DNA of 64,000 nucleotides from Cyrtodaria siliqua (Eukaryota > Mollusca > Bivalvia > Adapedonta > Hiatellidae), in NCBI GenBank assembly GCA_037043455.1, contig JAWPHD010004373.1:1-64000 (forward strand), in the 5' to 3' direction. Both the position numbers and the translations under genes were made by a program. Below the pieces are notes generated by a model, which saw only the letters and a list, made by a program, of their open reading frames with translations, had not been told where the DNA came from and made no database searches. The first letter of the stretch is position 1. The number at the start of each line of letters is the position of its first letter. Shown here one piece after another: positions 1-12,680 of the stretch.

Positions 1-237
1 TGGGATTTTAATGTTTTTAGAATAATTCCACTTAATAAATACTGACTTGCTTGGCGGTTAACGTAATTTTCAAAATTGGTTTTCCATGACATCTGCATTT
101 ATTTTACGTTTATATTTAATAAATAGATACATACAAATACTATATAAATACCTTGCTCAGTTTATATGTACACGCGGTATTAACGATTACATAGGAATTT
201 GCACGAAATAGTCATTTTCTTTATTTATATTCAATTC

Positions 238-318
238 GAGATATTTTTGCGAGTATATGCGATTTATACTGCTTCTCGAGGGCAGTATAAATCGCATTCA
301 AAAAAATATGCTATAAAT
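238..318. repeat. Foldback hairpin, family A copy 1
   Basis: A 16-bp perfect stem, ATGCGATTTATACTGC at 257-272 and its reverse complement at 282-297, encloses a short loop containing CTCGAG. The same stem, with the same right-hand flank (ATGCTATAAAT), recurs at 1763-1849. The two copies show a dispersed foldback element rather than a chance palindrome. No coding potential is evident. Confidence 0.75.
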
Positions 319-417
319 GTTTTGTACCAGAGCCATTTATCCAAGTACGCGCGTGCAAGAAGTTTTAGGGCGTTGCAGTTTTCAGTAAATATAACAGCTC
401 GATCCAATCAAGAAATT

Positions 418-767
418 ACGGTATCCTGTTAGGGCCATTTTACCATCGCATCTTACCACCGACCATCGATCTAGGTCGAAGGTCGATGGTAAGATGCGAT
501 GGTCGATGGTAAGCTGCGATGGTAAGATGCGATGGTCGATGGTAAGATCGAATGGACCATCGACCATCGCATCTTACCATCGACCATCGCATCTTACCAT
601 CGCATCTTACCATCGACCATCGCATCTTACCATCGCATCTTACCGCATCTTACCATAGCATCTTACCATCGACCATCGTATCTTACCATCGACCATCAAC
701 TAGGTCGATGGTAAGACCATCGACCATCGACTAGGTCGATGGTAAGATGGCCCTAACAGGACACCGT
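418..767. repeat. Foldback element with terminal inverted repeats and internal GATGGTAAG arrays
   Basis: The ends are inverted copies: ACGGTATCCTGTTAGGGCC at 418-436 and its near-complement GGCCCTAACAGGACACCGT at 749-767. Inside, short units built from CGATGGTAAGATG run in one orientation to about 550 and in the opposite orientation after that, so the whole 350 bp can fold on itself. Small open frames on both strands follow from the repeat and are not genes. No clear target-site duplication was seen. It is best described as a nonautonomous foldback or MITE-like element. Confidence 0.8.
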
Positions 768-892
768 ACTTTCTTCATCTTCAGACGACATTTTTCTACG
801 GTAATCGTGAGATCTTGATCAGCATCGACCATCGCGTCTTACCATCAACCATCGACACCGTAAGAAATAGCATTATCACGCGACATGAGCAT

Positions 893-913
893 GGGGGGGG
901 GGGGGGGGGGGGG
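893..913 (+). repeat. Poly-G run (21 G)
   Basis: Twenty-one consecutive G residues. Homopolymers of this kind are length-unstable and often misassembled; the true length is uncertain. Confidence 0.95.
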
Positions 914-997
914 ACCCATGTTTTGATTATTGCAGCCAATCGCATGTGTATATTATTGGGAAAATATATTGTCAAGGAGTGCTGTTTTGATAATTGT

Positions 998-1750
998 ACC
1001 ACAATAGCCAAAATACACACTATGCGTCGTGTTATACCCGAGGATACACACAGCATATGTTGGTTATTGTGGTAAAAATACAATAGAGCATGAGTCTTTC
1101 ACGTGTACGCTCGTGCATTATCTCACCGTGCACGTGCAAAACTCATGCTCTATTAAATACTTGGTAGTCGTGTTTTACATATCTGATTGACAGGTTGTGT
1201 GTAAATGCGTGTAAAATTGAGCAGATCATGGTATAACAATTACACTTTATACCACAATAGCCTAAATACACACTATGCATCGTGTAATACCCGAGGATAT
1301 ACACCCCGTACACGTGCAAAACCCATGATCTATCCTATACTTGTACAGTTTTCATTTGTTCTTGTTTATGATATAATTTTCATAAACCTGAAGGTCTAGG
1401 CCTAAACCGTAATATAAATGCCGGTATATTTCAGCCGTGATATAAATGACAGATTCGGCAGTTATACCATGGCCTACTCCATTTTACACGCGCGTAGTTG
1501 TAAATTTACACACAACCTGCCAATCAAAATGTCAAATACCAGCAATGGCTAAGGTACGTATAGGATAGAGCATGAGTTTTGCACGTGTACGGGGAGATAA
1601 TGCACGAGCGTTAGCGAGTGCATTATCGTCCGTACACGTGCAAGACTCATGCTCTATTGTATTTATACCACAATAACTAACATATGCTGTGTATATCCTC
1701 GGGTATTACACGATGCATAGTGTGTATTTTGGCTATTGTGGTATAAAAAA
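998..1750. repeat. Large inverted-repeat (foldback) complex
   Basis: The segment at about 1000-1160 (CCACAATAGCC, CACACTATGC, then GAGCATGAGT and CACGTGTACG) reappears as its reverse complement at about 1563-1748. A second inner pair lies at about 1183-1235 and 1490-1545 (GGTTGTGTGTAAAT and its complement). A partial third copy of the outer unit lies at 1246-1345. Each outer arm holds its own small palindrome (GAGCATGAGT...ACTCATGCTC). No transposase was found, so this is a nonautonomous foldback array. Confidence 0.8.
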
Positions 1751-1762
1751 CATTTAGAGCAT

Positions 1763-1849
1763 ATTTTCTCGTATGCGATTTATACTGCAGTCTCGGGCCT
1801 GCGCCCCTCGAGAAGCAGTATAAATCGCATATACTCGAAAAATTATGCT
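1763..1849. repeat. Foldback hairpin, family A copy 2
   Basis: The same 16-bp stem as the copy near the window start, ATGCGATTTATACTGC at 1773-1788 and its complement at 1815-1830. The loop is longer (26 bases, GC-rich) and the flank GCTATAAAT is shared. Confidence 0.75.
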
Positions 1850-3264
1850 ATAAATATTACAAATAACACGGATGTGCTCGCCTGGTGCATTCGAAAGTAG
1901 CTCTGTATTAAAGAGTGCTAATCTTTCTTTTCTTTAATGATACATTTTATAGTGCAGTTTCATGTTACATTTTTGATAAAACTGTATATTGGACATGTTA
2001 TTGATATTTGAAAATCACAGTCGGTTACGTGAGATGGTGTAGCTTTTTTCAGTCACAGGGTAGACATTTTCAAGACGGCGGAAGATGACAAAAGTTGAGA
2101 GGTGAATGTCGTAGAAATTTACCTGCGATTTCTATGTTTCGCCTTCTAAAAACAAGCAACCTATTCTCAGAGGTGAACAAATGAATATTCTTTTGGAATG
2201 TATGCCACGACAAACCTATTTCCAAGTTTTGACCATTTAATCAATGTCAGAAAGATGGCGTTTCTCCTTTGCCTGAATCAAATCGAGAGCCGACCCTCTT
2301 TTTCGCTTCAGTTCCAGCTATGTAAGCTTTATACATGCCACCATCTAAATTACACAATATACGTTTTGACTATGCATAGTTTGGTTTATAGACGTTTAAT
2401 GCATTTAAAATATCAACAACGTCACAGTGTAGCCATTTGTATGTTTTTGCGAAAGATGGTTTAGACACTGGGGATTTGAAACGATTATTCACAGAGTAGA
2501 CATCATTTTTGGACACAGAGCAGATACATGTAAATGTTTGGACACAGTGTCCAAAACAATTTAAAACCCCACGAACCCCATTTCCTTCTCGATGCTTATT
2601 TTTGCATGATAAAGTAAGTTTCCCAGAATTCTAAAGATGTTTGATTTTTTTAACAGGTTGTCAACATTCTCACTTTATTATGGAAGGGGCAAGGAGAACC
2701 ATTTACACTATTATAAGCTATAAATCATTTAGCCTTCGTGCGGATAACATTGGTAACATAGATAACACATTATTTACAAGGTTTGCTACTATTCACTCAC
2801 TTGGTAATTGCTTCACGACTTGAATGTACATTATTGTATCAATTTCGTGTTACTATTAACGAGCCAATGATCACGTTACGTTTGTGGGGTTGTGGTAATT
2901 ACTTTTGTTAGAACATTTTAAGACGTACGCATGTTACTTAAAACTGTAACAGTTACTGAAATTCACATTTCAGAAAATAACTTAATTTCAATCGCGTAAG
3001 TTAAAGGCGGTTCGTTCACATGTTCAATGTGCAAATATATATATATATATATATATATATCATCTTTAGTTCTGCTGGTTATTGTTAAGGCATTTTTTTA
3101 ATCAGCAAGTTTTCAAAAATAATTGATACGAATCAAAGTTCAAGATTAATCAGAATTATGTTTAGAACGTCAATTTAACAATTTAATTACTAAGTATAAT
3201 GTAGTTTTTACATCCGCATCGTCACGCACTGAGAACTGAAGAATATTCAGCCAAAGCCATGTCT
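1850..3264. other. Intergenic, no gene seen
   Basis: AT-rich sequence with only short scattered open frames lacking recognisable motifs. It holds a (TA)n microsatellite at about 3036-3060 and nothing else that can be supported. Confidence 0.6.
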
Positions 3265-3349
3265 AGGGTTATGTAGTACGAAGGGTTATGTAGTATATAG
3301 GGTTATGTAGTACGAAGGGTTATGTAGTACATAGGGTTATGTAGTACTA
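3265..3349 (+). repeat. Minisatellite, 5 x 17 bp
   Basis: Five head-to-tail 17-bp units of the form AGGGTTATGTAGTACGA, differing only in the last three bases. The TAGGGTTATG core resembles a telomere motif by eye, but the period is 17, so it is not a telomeric tract. Confidence 0.9.
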
Positions 3350-4668
3350 ATATACACTAAGACGAAGTTTAAAAATAATCACGATGTTTTGTACTTTAAT
3401 ACATACATTAAGGAGGAATTGGGCTCAAGTTACTGTTTTCGCACTTCATGAACTATTTAAAAAGAATTTCTTTTTTCCCCCAAGTACCTTAAAGATGATG
3501 GGTGCATAGGATACTGGTTTCTCACTTCATGAACTTATTTGGTGTATTTATTTTTAGATTTTGCATTGCCGTTTTTTTAGATTCCCACGTTTTGAATGGT
3601 TGTCACTATCGCGATCAGTTCCCTTTTATTATATATGTTTAGCAAGTGTTTTACACATTTTTTTCGTTTTCCGAAATATTTAGTTTGGTCAGCATTCCAA
3701 TGATATCTCTCACTTCTATACATAAACATGTATTTAAGATGTTGCCATCAAATTAAATAAATAGCGTCGAACATGTAAAATAATAGTCATACTAGTTAAA
3801 ATAATAGGTCGAAACAAATTGTTTTTGCATATTACTAACTGTTGGGTATATTGCACCAAGGTTATACTTAAAACTATGATATAGTGAGAGGTATCAATGA
3901 AAACTCAAAATCGTATTTAATAATTTGCATTTATGTTTAAAGTCAAACTGATATTGGATTAATAAAGCTAGGCACTAATTTTAATCCTTGATTAAACCTT
4001 GAAGATGGCCATGTGTCTCATTAATATAAAGAGGTGACCTCACCAAGAGAAAACATAATTCGATGCTTCAGTTTTAGGGTTTGGCCTGGTTAGTTAAAGC
4101 CGTTTATATTGTGTAATACATAATATATTGTTATATTGAGTTTGGATTTCAAATTATGCAAGTTATATAATTATATCCCTCGTCGTCAGTAGGTTTAGCG
4201 ACGGTGTACATATGTTGTTAAAGTTGGCTGTTGCTGGCGGGATAGCTACTTTAACCGAAACAATTAAACTCAGAATCCGGAAGACAACATCCGAACCATT
4301 TCTTCATATTATTCACTGAATGAATATTAATTTCTAAAATCGTCGAATTATATCCATGTTGTCACTTTTTGATCGAACATTCGGACCTCTATATATATGC
4401 ATTGTTTATAGGAACCTAACCGTCACATTTCACTATAACATTGTTCTTTCAACCTCTATTCATGTATTGAGGTCATATCAATATGATTCATTCACGGGTG
4501 CTTAAAATACCTGTAAGTGAATATGCGTAAAATTATTTAAGAGTTGGTAACTCATAATTCGACACTAGTGCAACGACAACAATAGGGTGATGTTTTGTCA
4601 TGCCTAGCTGTTAAGGCGTTTGTATATTTGTAAATTGTGCCTTTTTTTTGACGGGATAATGCCGTTAA
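3350..4668. other. Intergenic, no gene seen
   Basis: AT-rich sequence without supported coding regions. The segment at about 3760-3990 (CATATTACTAACTGTTG followed by TAAAGTCAAACTGATATTGG) is a diverged copy of sequence seen near 16290-16600, and its 3' part resembles 18188-18215, marking a dispersed repeat. Confidence 0.55.
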
Positions 4669-7600
4669 CATATTTATATTTTGGCTTTTACAACATGTTT
4701 ATATTTTGGCTCTTACAACATGTTTATATTTTGGCTCTTACAACATGTTTATATTTTGGCTCTTACAACATGTTTATTTTGGCTCTTACAACATGTTTAT
4801 ATTTTGGCTCTTACAACATGTTTATATTTTGGCTCTTACAACATGTTTATATTTTGGCTCTTACAACATGTTTATATTTTGGCTCTTACAAAATGTTTAT
4901 ATTTTGGCTCAACATGTTTATATTTTGGCTCTTACAACATGTTTATATTTTGGCTCTTACAACATGTTTATATTTTGGCTCTTACAACATGTTTATATTT
5001 TGGCTCTTACAAAATGTTTATATTTTGGCTCTTACAACATGTTTATATTTTGGCTCTTACAAAATGTTTATATTTAGGCTATTACAACATGTTTATATTT
5101 TGGCTCTTACAACATGTTTATATTTTGGCTCAACATGTTTATATTTTGGCTCAACATGTTTATATTTTGGCTCAACATGTTTATATTTGGCTCTTACAAC
5201 ATGTTTATATTTTGGCTCAACATGTTTATATTTTGGCTCTTACAACATGTTTATATTTTGGCTCAACATGTTTATATTTTGGCTCTTACAACATATTTAT
5301 ATTTTGGCTCTTACAACATGTTTATATTTTGGCTCTTACAACATGTTTATATTTTGGCTCTTACAACATATTTATATTTTGGCTCTTACAACATGTTTAT
5401 ATTTTGGCTCAACATGTTTATATTTTGGCTCTTACAACATGTTTATTTTGGCTCTTACAACATGTTTATATTTTGGCTCTTACAACATGTTTATATTTTG
5501 CCTCTTACAACATGTTTATATTTTGGCTCTTACAACATGTTTATATTTTGGCTCTTACAAAATGTTTATATTTTGGCTCTTACAAAATGTTTATATTTAG
5601 GCTATTACAACATGTTTATATTTTGGCTCTTACAACATGTTTATATTTTGGCTCTTACAACATGTTTATATTTTGGCTCTTACAAAATGTTTATATTTAG
5701 GCTATTACAACATGTTTATATTTTGGCTCTTACAACATGTTTATATTTTGGCTCAACATGTTTATATTTTGGCTCAACATGTTTATATTTTGGCTCTTAC
5801 AACATGTTTATATTTTGGCTCAACATGTTTATATTTTGCCTCTTACAACATGTTTATATTTTGGCTCTTACAAAATGTTTATATTTTGGCTCTTACAACA
5901 TGTTTATATTTTGGCTCTTACAAAATGTTTATATTTAGGCTATTACAACATGTTTATATTTTGGCTCTTAAAACATGTTTATATTTTGGCTCAACATGTT
6001 TATATGATGGCTCAACATGTTTATATTTTGGCTCTTACAACATGTTTATATTTTGGCTCAACATGTTTATATTTTGGCTCTTACAACATGTTTATATTTT
6101 GGCTCAACATGTTTATATTTTGGCTCTTACAACATATTTATATTTTGGCTCTTACAACATGTTTATATTTTGGCTCTTACAACATATTTATATTTTGGCT
6201 CTTACAACATGTTTATATTTTGGCTCAACATGTTTATATTTTGGCTCTTACAACATGTTTATTTTGGCTCTTACAACATGTTTATATTTTGGCTCTTACA
6301 ACATGTTTATATTTTGGCTCTTACAACATGTTTATATTTCGGCTCAACATGTTTATATTTTGGCTCTTACAACATGTTTATATTTTGCCTCTTACAACAT
6401 GTTTATATTTTGGCTCTTACAACATGTTTATATTTTGGCTCAACATGTTTATATTTTGGCTCTTACAACATGTTTATATTTTGGCTCTTACAACATGTTT
6501 ATATTTCGGCTCAACTTGTTTATATTTTGGCTCTTACAACATGTTTATATTTTGGCTCTTACAACATGTTTATATTTTGGCTCTTACAACATGTTTATAT
6601 TTTGGCTCAACATGTTTATATTTTGGCTCTTACAACGTGTTTATATTTTGGCTCTTACAACATGTTTATATTTCGGCTCAACATGTTTATATTTTGGCTC
6701 TTACAACATTTTTATATTTTGGCTCTTACACCATGTTTATATATTGGCTCAACATGTTTATATTTTGGCTCTTACAACATGTTTATATTTTGGCTCTTAC
6801 AACATGTTTATCATGTTTGTATTTTGGCTCTTACAACATGTTTATATTTTGACTCTTACAACATGTTTACATTTTGGCTCAACATGTTTATATTTTGGCT
6901 CTTACAACATGTTTATATTTTGGCTCTTACAACATGTTTATATTTTGGCTTTTACAACATATTTATATTTTGGCTCTTACAACATGTTTATATTTTGGCT
7001 CTTACAATATGTTTATATTTTGGCTCTTACAACATGTTTATATTTTGGCTCTTACAACATGTTTATATTTTGGCTCTTACAACATATTTATATTTTGGCT
7101 CTTACAACATGTTTATATTTTGGCTCAACATGTTTATATTTTGGCTCTTACAACATGTTTATTTTGGCTCTTACAACATGTTTATATTTTGGCTCTTACA
7201 ACATGTTTATATTTTGCCTCTTACAACATGTTTATATTTTGGCTCTTACAACATGTTTATATTTTGGCTTTTACAAAATGTTTATATTTTGGCTCTTACA
7301 AAATGTTTATATTTAGGCTATTACAACATGTTTATATTTTGGCTCTTACAACATGTTTATATTTTGGCTCTTACAACATGTTTATATTTTGGCTCTTACA
7401 AAATGTTTATATTTAGGCTATTACAACATGTTTATATTTTGGCTCAACATGTTTATATTTTGGCTCAACATGTTTATATTTTGGCTCTTACAACATGTTT
7501 ATATTTTGGCTCAACATGTTTATATTTTGCCTCTTACAACATGTTTATATTTTGGCTCTTACAAAATGTTTATATTTTGGCTCTTACAACATGTTTATAT

Positions 7601-10600
7601 TTTGGCTCTTACAAAATGTTTATATTTAGGCTATTACAACATGTTTATATTTTGGCTCTTAAAACATGTTTATATTTTGGCTCAACATGTTTATATGATG
7701 GCTCAACATGTTTATATTTTGGCTCTTACAACATGTTTATATTTTGGCTCAACATGTTTATATTTTGGCTCTTACAACATGTTTATATTTTGGCTCAACA
7801 TGTTTATATTTTGGCTCTTACAACATATTTATATTTTGGCTCTTACAACATGTTTATATTTTGGCTCTTACAACATATTTATATTTTGGCTCTTACAACA
7901 TGTTTATATTTTGGCTCAACATGTTTATATTTTGGCTCTTACAACATGTTTATTTTGGCTCTTACAACATGTTTATATTTTGGCTCTTACAACATGTTTA
8001 TATTTTGGCTCTTACAACATGTTTATATTTCGGCTCAACATGTTTATATTTTGGCTCTTACAACATGTTTATATTTTGCCTCTTACAACATGTTTATATT
8101 TTGGCTCTTACAACATGTTTATATTTTGGCTCAACATGTTTATATTTTGGCTCTTACAACATGTTTATATTTTGGCTCTTACAACATGTTTATATTTCGG
8201 CTCAACTTGTTTATATTTTGGCTCTTACAACATGTTTATATTTTGGCTCTTACAACATGTTTATATTTTGGCTCTTACAACATGTTTATATTTTGGCTCA
8301 ACATGTTTATATTTTGGCTCTTACAACGTGTTTATATTTTGGCTCTTACAACATGTTTATATTTCGGCTCAACATGTTTATATTTTGGCTCTTACAACAT
8401 TTTTATATTTTGGCTCTTACACCATGTTTATATATTGGCTCAACATGTTTATATTTTGGCTCTTACAACATGTTTATATTTTGGCTCTTACAACATGTTT
8501 ATCATGTTTGTATTTTGGCTCTTACAACATGTTTATATTTTGACTCTTACAACATGTTTACATTTTGGCTCAACATGTTTATATTTTGGCTCTTACAACA
8601 TGTTTATATTTTGGCTCTTACAACATGTTTATATTTTGGCTTTTACAACATATTTATATTTTGGCTCTTACAACATGTTTATATTTTGGCTCTTACAATA
8701 TGTTTATATTTTGGCTCTTACAACATGTTTATATTTTGGCTTTTACAACGTGTTTATAGTTTGGCTCAACATGTTTATATTTTGGCTCTTACAACATGTT
8801 TATATTTTGGCTCAACATGTTTATATTTTGGCTCTTACAACATGTTTATATTTTGGCTCTTACAACATGTTTATATTTTGGCTTTTACAACATATTTATA
8901 TTTTGGCTCTTACAACATGTTTATATTTTGGCTCTTACAATATGTTTATATTTTGGCTCTTACAACATGTTTATATTTTGGCTCAACATGTTTATATTTT
9001 GGCTTTTACAACATGTTTATATTTTGGCTCAACATGTTTATATTTTGGCTCTTACAACATGTTTATATTTTGGCTCTTACATGATGTTTATATTTTGGCT
9101 CTTACAACATGTTCATATTTTGGCTTTTACAACATGTTTATATTTTGGCTCTTACAACATGTTTATATTTTGGCTCAACATGTTTATATTTTGGCTCTTA
9201 CAACATGTTTATATTTTGGCTCTTACAACATGTTTATATTTTGGCTTTTACAACATATTTATATTTTGGCTCTTACAACATGTTTATATTTTGGCTCTGA
9301 CAATATGTTTATATTTTGGCTTTTACAACGTGTTTATATTTTGGCTCTTACAACATGTTTATATTTTGGCTCAACATGTTTATATTTTGGCTCTTACAAC
9401 ATGTTTATATTTTGGCTTTTACAACATGTTTATATTTTGGCTCTTACAACATGTTTATATTTTGGCTCTTACAACATGTTTATATTTTGGCTCTTACAAC
9501 ATGTTTATATTTTGGCTTTTACAACATGTTTATATTTTGGCTCTTACAACATGTTGATATTTTGGCTCTTACAACATGTTTATATTTTGGCTCTTACAAC
9601 ATGTTTATATTTTGGCTTTTACAACATGTTTATATTTTGGCTCTTACAACATGTTTATATTTTGGCTCAACATGTTTATATTTTGGCTCTTACAACATCT
9701 TTATTTTGGCTCTTACAACATGTTTATATTTTGGCTCTTACAACATGTTTATATTTTGCCTCTTACAACATGTTTATATTTTGGCTCTTACAACATGTTT
9801 ATATTTTGGCTCAACATGTTTATATTTTGGCTCTTACAACATGTTTATATTTTGGCTCTTACAACATGTTTATATTTCGGCTCAACATGTTTATATTTTG
9901 GCTCTTACAACATGTTTATATTTTGCCTCTTACAACATGTTTATATTTTGGCTCTTACAACATGTTTATATTTTGGCTCAACATGTTTATATTTTGGCTC
10001 TTACAACATGTTTATATTTTGGCTCTTACAACATGTTTATATTTCGGCTCAACTTGTTTATATTTTGGCTCTTACAACATGTTTATATTTTGGCTCTTAC
10101 AACATGTTTATATTTTGGCTCTTACAACATGTTTATATTTTGGCTCAACATGTTTATATTTTGGCTCTTACAACGTGTTTATATTTTGGCTCTTACAACA
10201 TGTTTATATTTCGGCTCAACATGTTTATATTTTGGCTCTTACAACATTTTTATATTTTGGCTCTTACACCATGTTTATATATTGGCTCAACATGTTTATA
10301 TTTTGGCTCTTACAACATGTTTATATTTTGGCTCTTACAACATGTTTATCATGTTTGTATTTTGGCTCTTACAACATGTTTATATTTTGACTCTTACAAC
10401 ATGTTTACATTTTGGCTCAACATGTTTATATTTTGGCTCTTACAACATGTTTATATTTTGGCTCTTACAACATGTTTATATTTTGGCTTTTACAACATAT
10501 TTATATTTTGGCTCTTACAACATGTTTATATTTTGGCTCTTACAATATTTTTATATTTTGGCTCTTACAACATGTTTATATTTTGGCTTTTACAACGTGT

Positions 10601-12680
10601 TTATAGTTTGGCTCAACATGTTTATATTTTGGCTCTTACAACATGTTTATATTTTGGCTCAACATGTTTATATTTTGGCTCTTACAACATGTTTATATTT
10701 TGGCTCTTACAACATGTTTATATTTTGGCTTTTACAACATATTTATATTTTGGCTCTTACAACATGTTTATATTTTGGCTCTTACAATATGTTTATATTT
10801 TGGCTCTTACAACATGTTTATATTTTGGCTCAACATGTTTATATTTTGGCTTTTACAACATGTTTATATTTTGGCTCAACATGTTTATATTTTGGCTCTT
10901 ACAACATGTTTATATTTTGGCTCTTACATGATGTTTATATTTTGGCTCTTACAACATGTTCATATTTTGGCTTTTACAACATGTTTATATTTTGGCTCTT
11001 ACAACATGTTTATATTTTGGCTCAACATGTTTATATTTTGGCTCTTACAACATGTTTATATTTTGGCTCTTACAACATGTTTATATTTTGGCTTTTACAA
11101 CATATTTATATTTTGGCTCTTACAACATGTTTATATTTTGGCTCTGACAATATGTTTATATTTTGGCTTTTACAACGTGTTTATAGTTTGGCTCTTACAA
11201 CATGTTTATATTTTGGCTCAACATGTTTATATTTTGGCTCTTACAACATGTTTATATTTTGGCTTTTACAACATGTTTATATTTTGGCTCTTACAACATG
11301 TTTATATTTTGGCTCTTACAACATGTTTATATTTTGGCTCTTACAACATGTTTATATTTTGGCTTTTACAACATGTTTATATTTTGGCTCTTACAACATG
11401 TTGATATTTTGGCTCTTACAACATGTTTATATTTTGGCTCTTACAACATGTTTATATTTTGGCTTTTACAACATGTTTATATTTTGGCTCTTACAACATG
11501 TTTATATTTTGGCTCAACATGTTTATATTTTGGCTCTTACAACATGTTTATATTTTGGCTCTTACAACATGTTTATATTTTGGCTTTTACAACATATTTA
11601 TATTTTGGCTCTTACAACATGTTTATATTTTGGCTCTTACAATATGTTTATATTTTGGCTCATACAACATGTTTATATTTTGGCTCAACATGTTTATATT
11701 TTGGCTCTTACAACATGTTTATATTTTGGCTCTTACAACATGTTTATATTTTGGCTTTTACAACATATTTATATTTTGGCTCTTACAACATGTTTATATT
11801 TTGGCTCTTACAATATGTTTATATTTTGGCTCTTACAACATGTTTATATTTTGGCTTTTACAACGTGTTTATAGTTTGGCTCTTACAACATGTTTATATT
11901 TTGGCTCAACATGTTTATATTTTGGCTCTTACAACATGTTTATATTTTGGCTTTTACAACATGTTTATATTTTGGCTCTTACAACATGTTTATATTTTGG
12001 CTCTTACAACATGTTTATATTTTGGCTTTTACAACATGTTTATATTTTGGCTCTTACAACATGTTTATATTTTGGCTCTTACAACATGTTTATATTTTGG
12101 CTCAACATGTTTATATTTTGGCTCTTACAACATGTTTATATTTTGGCTCTTACAACATGTTTATATTTTGGCTCTTACAACATGTTTATATTTTGGCTCA
12201 ACATGTTTATATTTTGGCTCTTACAACATGTTTATATTTTGGCTCTTACAACATGTTTATATTTTGGCTTTTACAACATATTTATATTTTGGCTCTTACA
12301 ACATGTTTATATTTTGGCTCTTACAATATGTTTATATTTTGGCTCTTACAACATGTTTATATTTTGGCTTTTACAACGTGTTTATAGTTTGGCTCTTACA
12401 ACATGTTTATATTTTGCCTCTTACAACATGTTTATATTTTGGCTTTTACAACATGTTTATATTTTGGCTCAACATGTTTATATTTTGGCTCTTACAACAT
12501 GTTTATATTTTGGCTCTTACAACATGTTTATATTTTGGCTCAACATGTTTATATTTTGGCTCTTACAACATATTTATATTTTGGCTCTTACAACATATTT
12601 ATATTTTGGCTCTTACAACATATTTATATTTTGGCTCTTACAACATGTTTATATTTTGGCTTTTACAACATGTTTATATT
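4669..12680 (+). repeat. 8-kb satellite array, 25-bp monomer with 21- and 23-bp variants
   Basis: One uninterrupted head-to-tail array. The main 25-bp monomer begins ACATGTTTATATTTTGGCTC and ends TTACA. A common 21-bp variant replaces the TTACA tail by a single A, and a rarer 23-bp variant lacks TA in the AT-rich part. Roughly 330 monomers fit in the 8.0 kb (estimate by division). The consensus has no stop codon in any plus-strand frame, which explains very long plus-strand open frames of up to 1,457 codons; none is a credible gene. Rare variants (TTTAGGCTATTACA, TTATATGATGG, TTATCATGTTTG, GTTGATATT) mark larger higher-order copies. The reverse strand has stops in each monomer. A centromeric or heterochromatic role is possible but not shown. 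Confidence 0.97.

Noticed and set aside
3265..3349. Interstitial telomeric repeat (TAGGGTTA-like)
   Set aside because: The period is 17 bp, not 6, and TTAGGG is not repeated in tandem.
4669..12680. Possible CRISPR-like array (regular short repeats)
   Set aside because: Units are contiguous with no unique spacers, and the surrounding sequence is eukaryotic.
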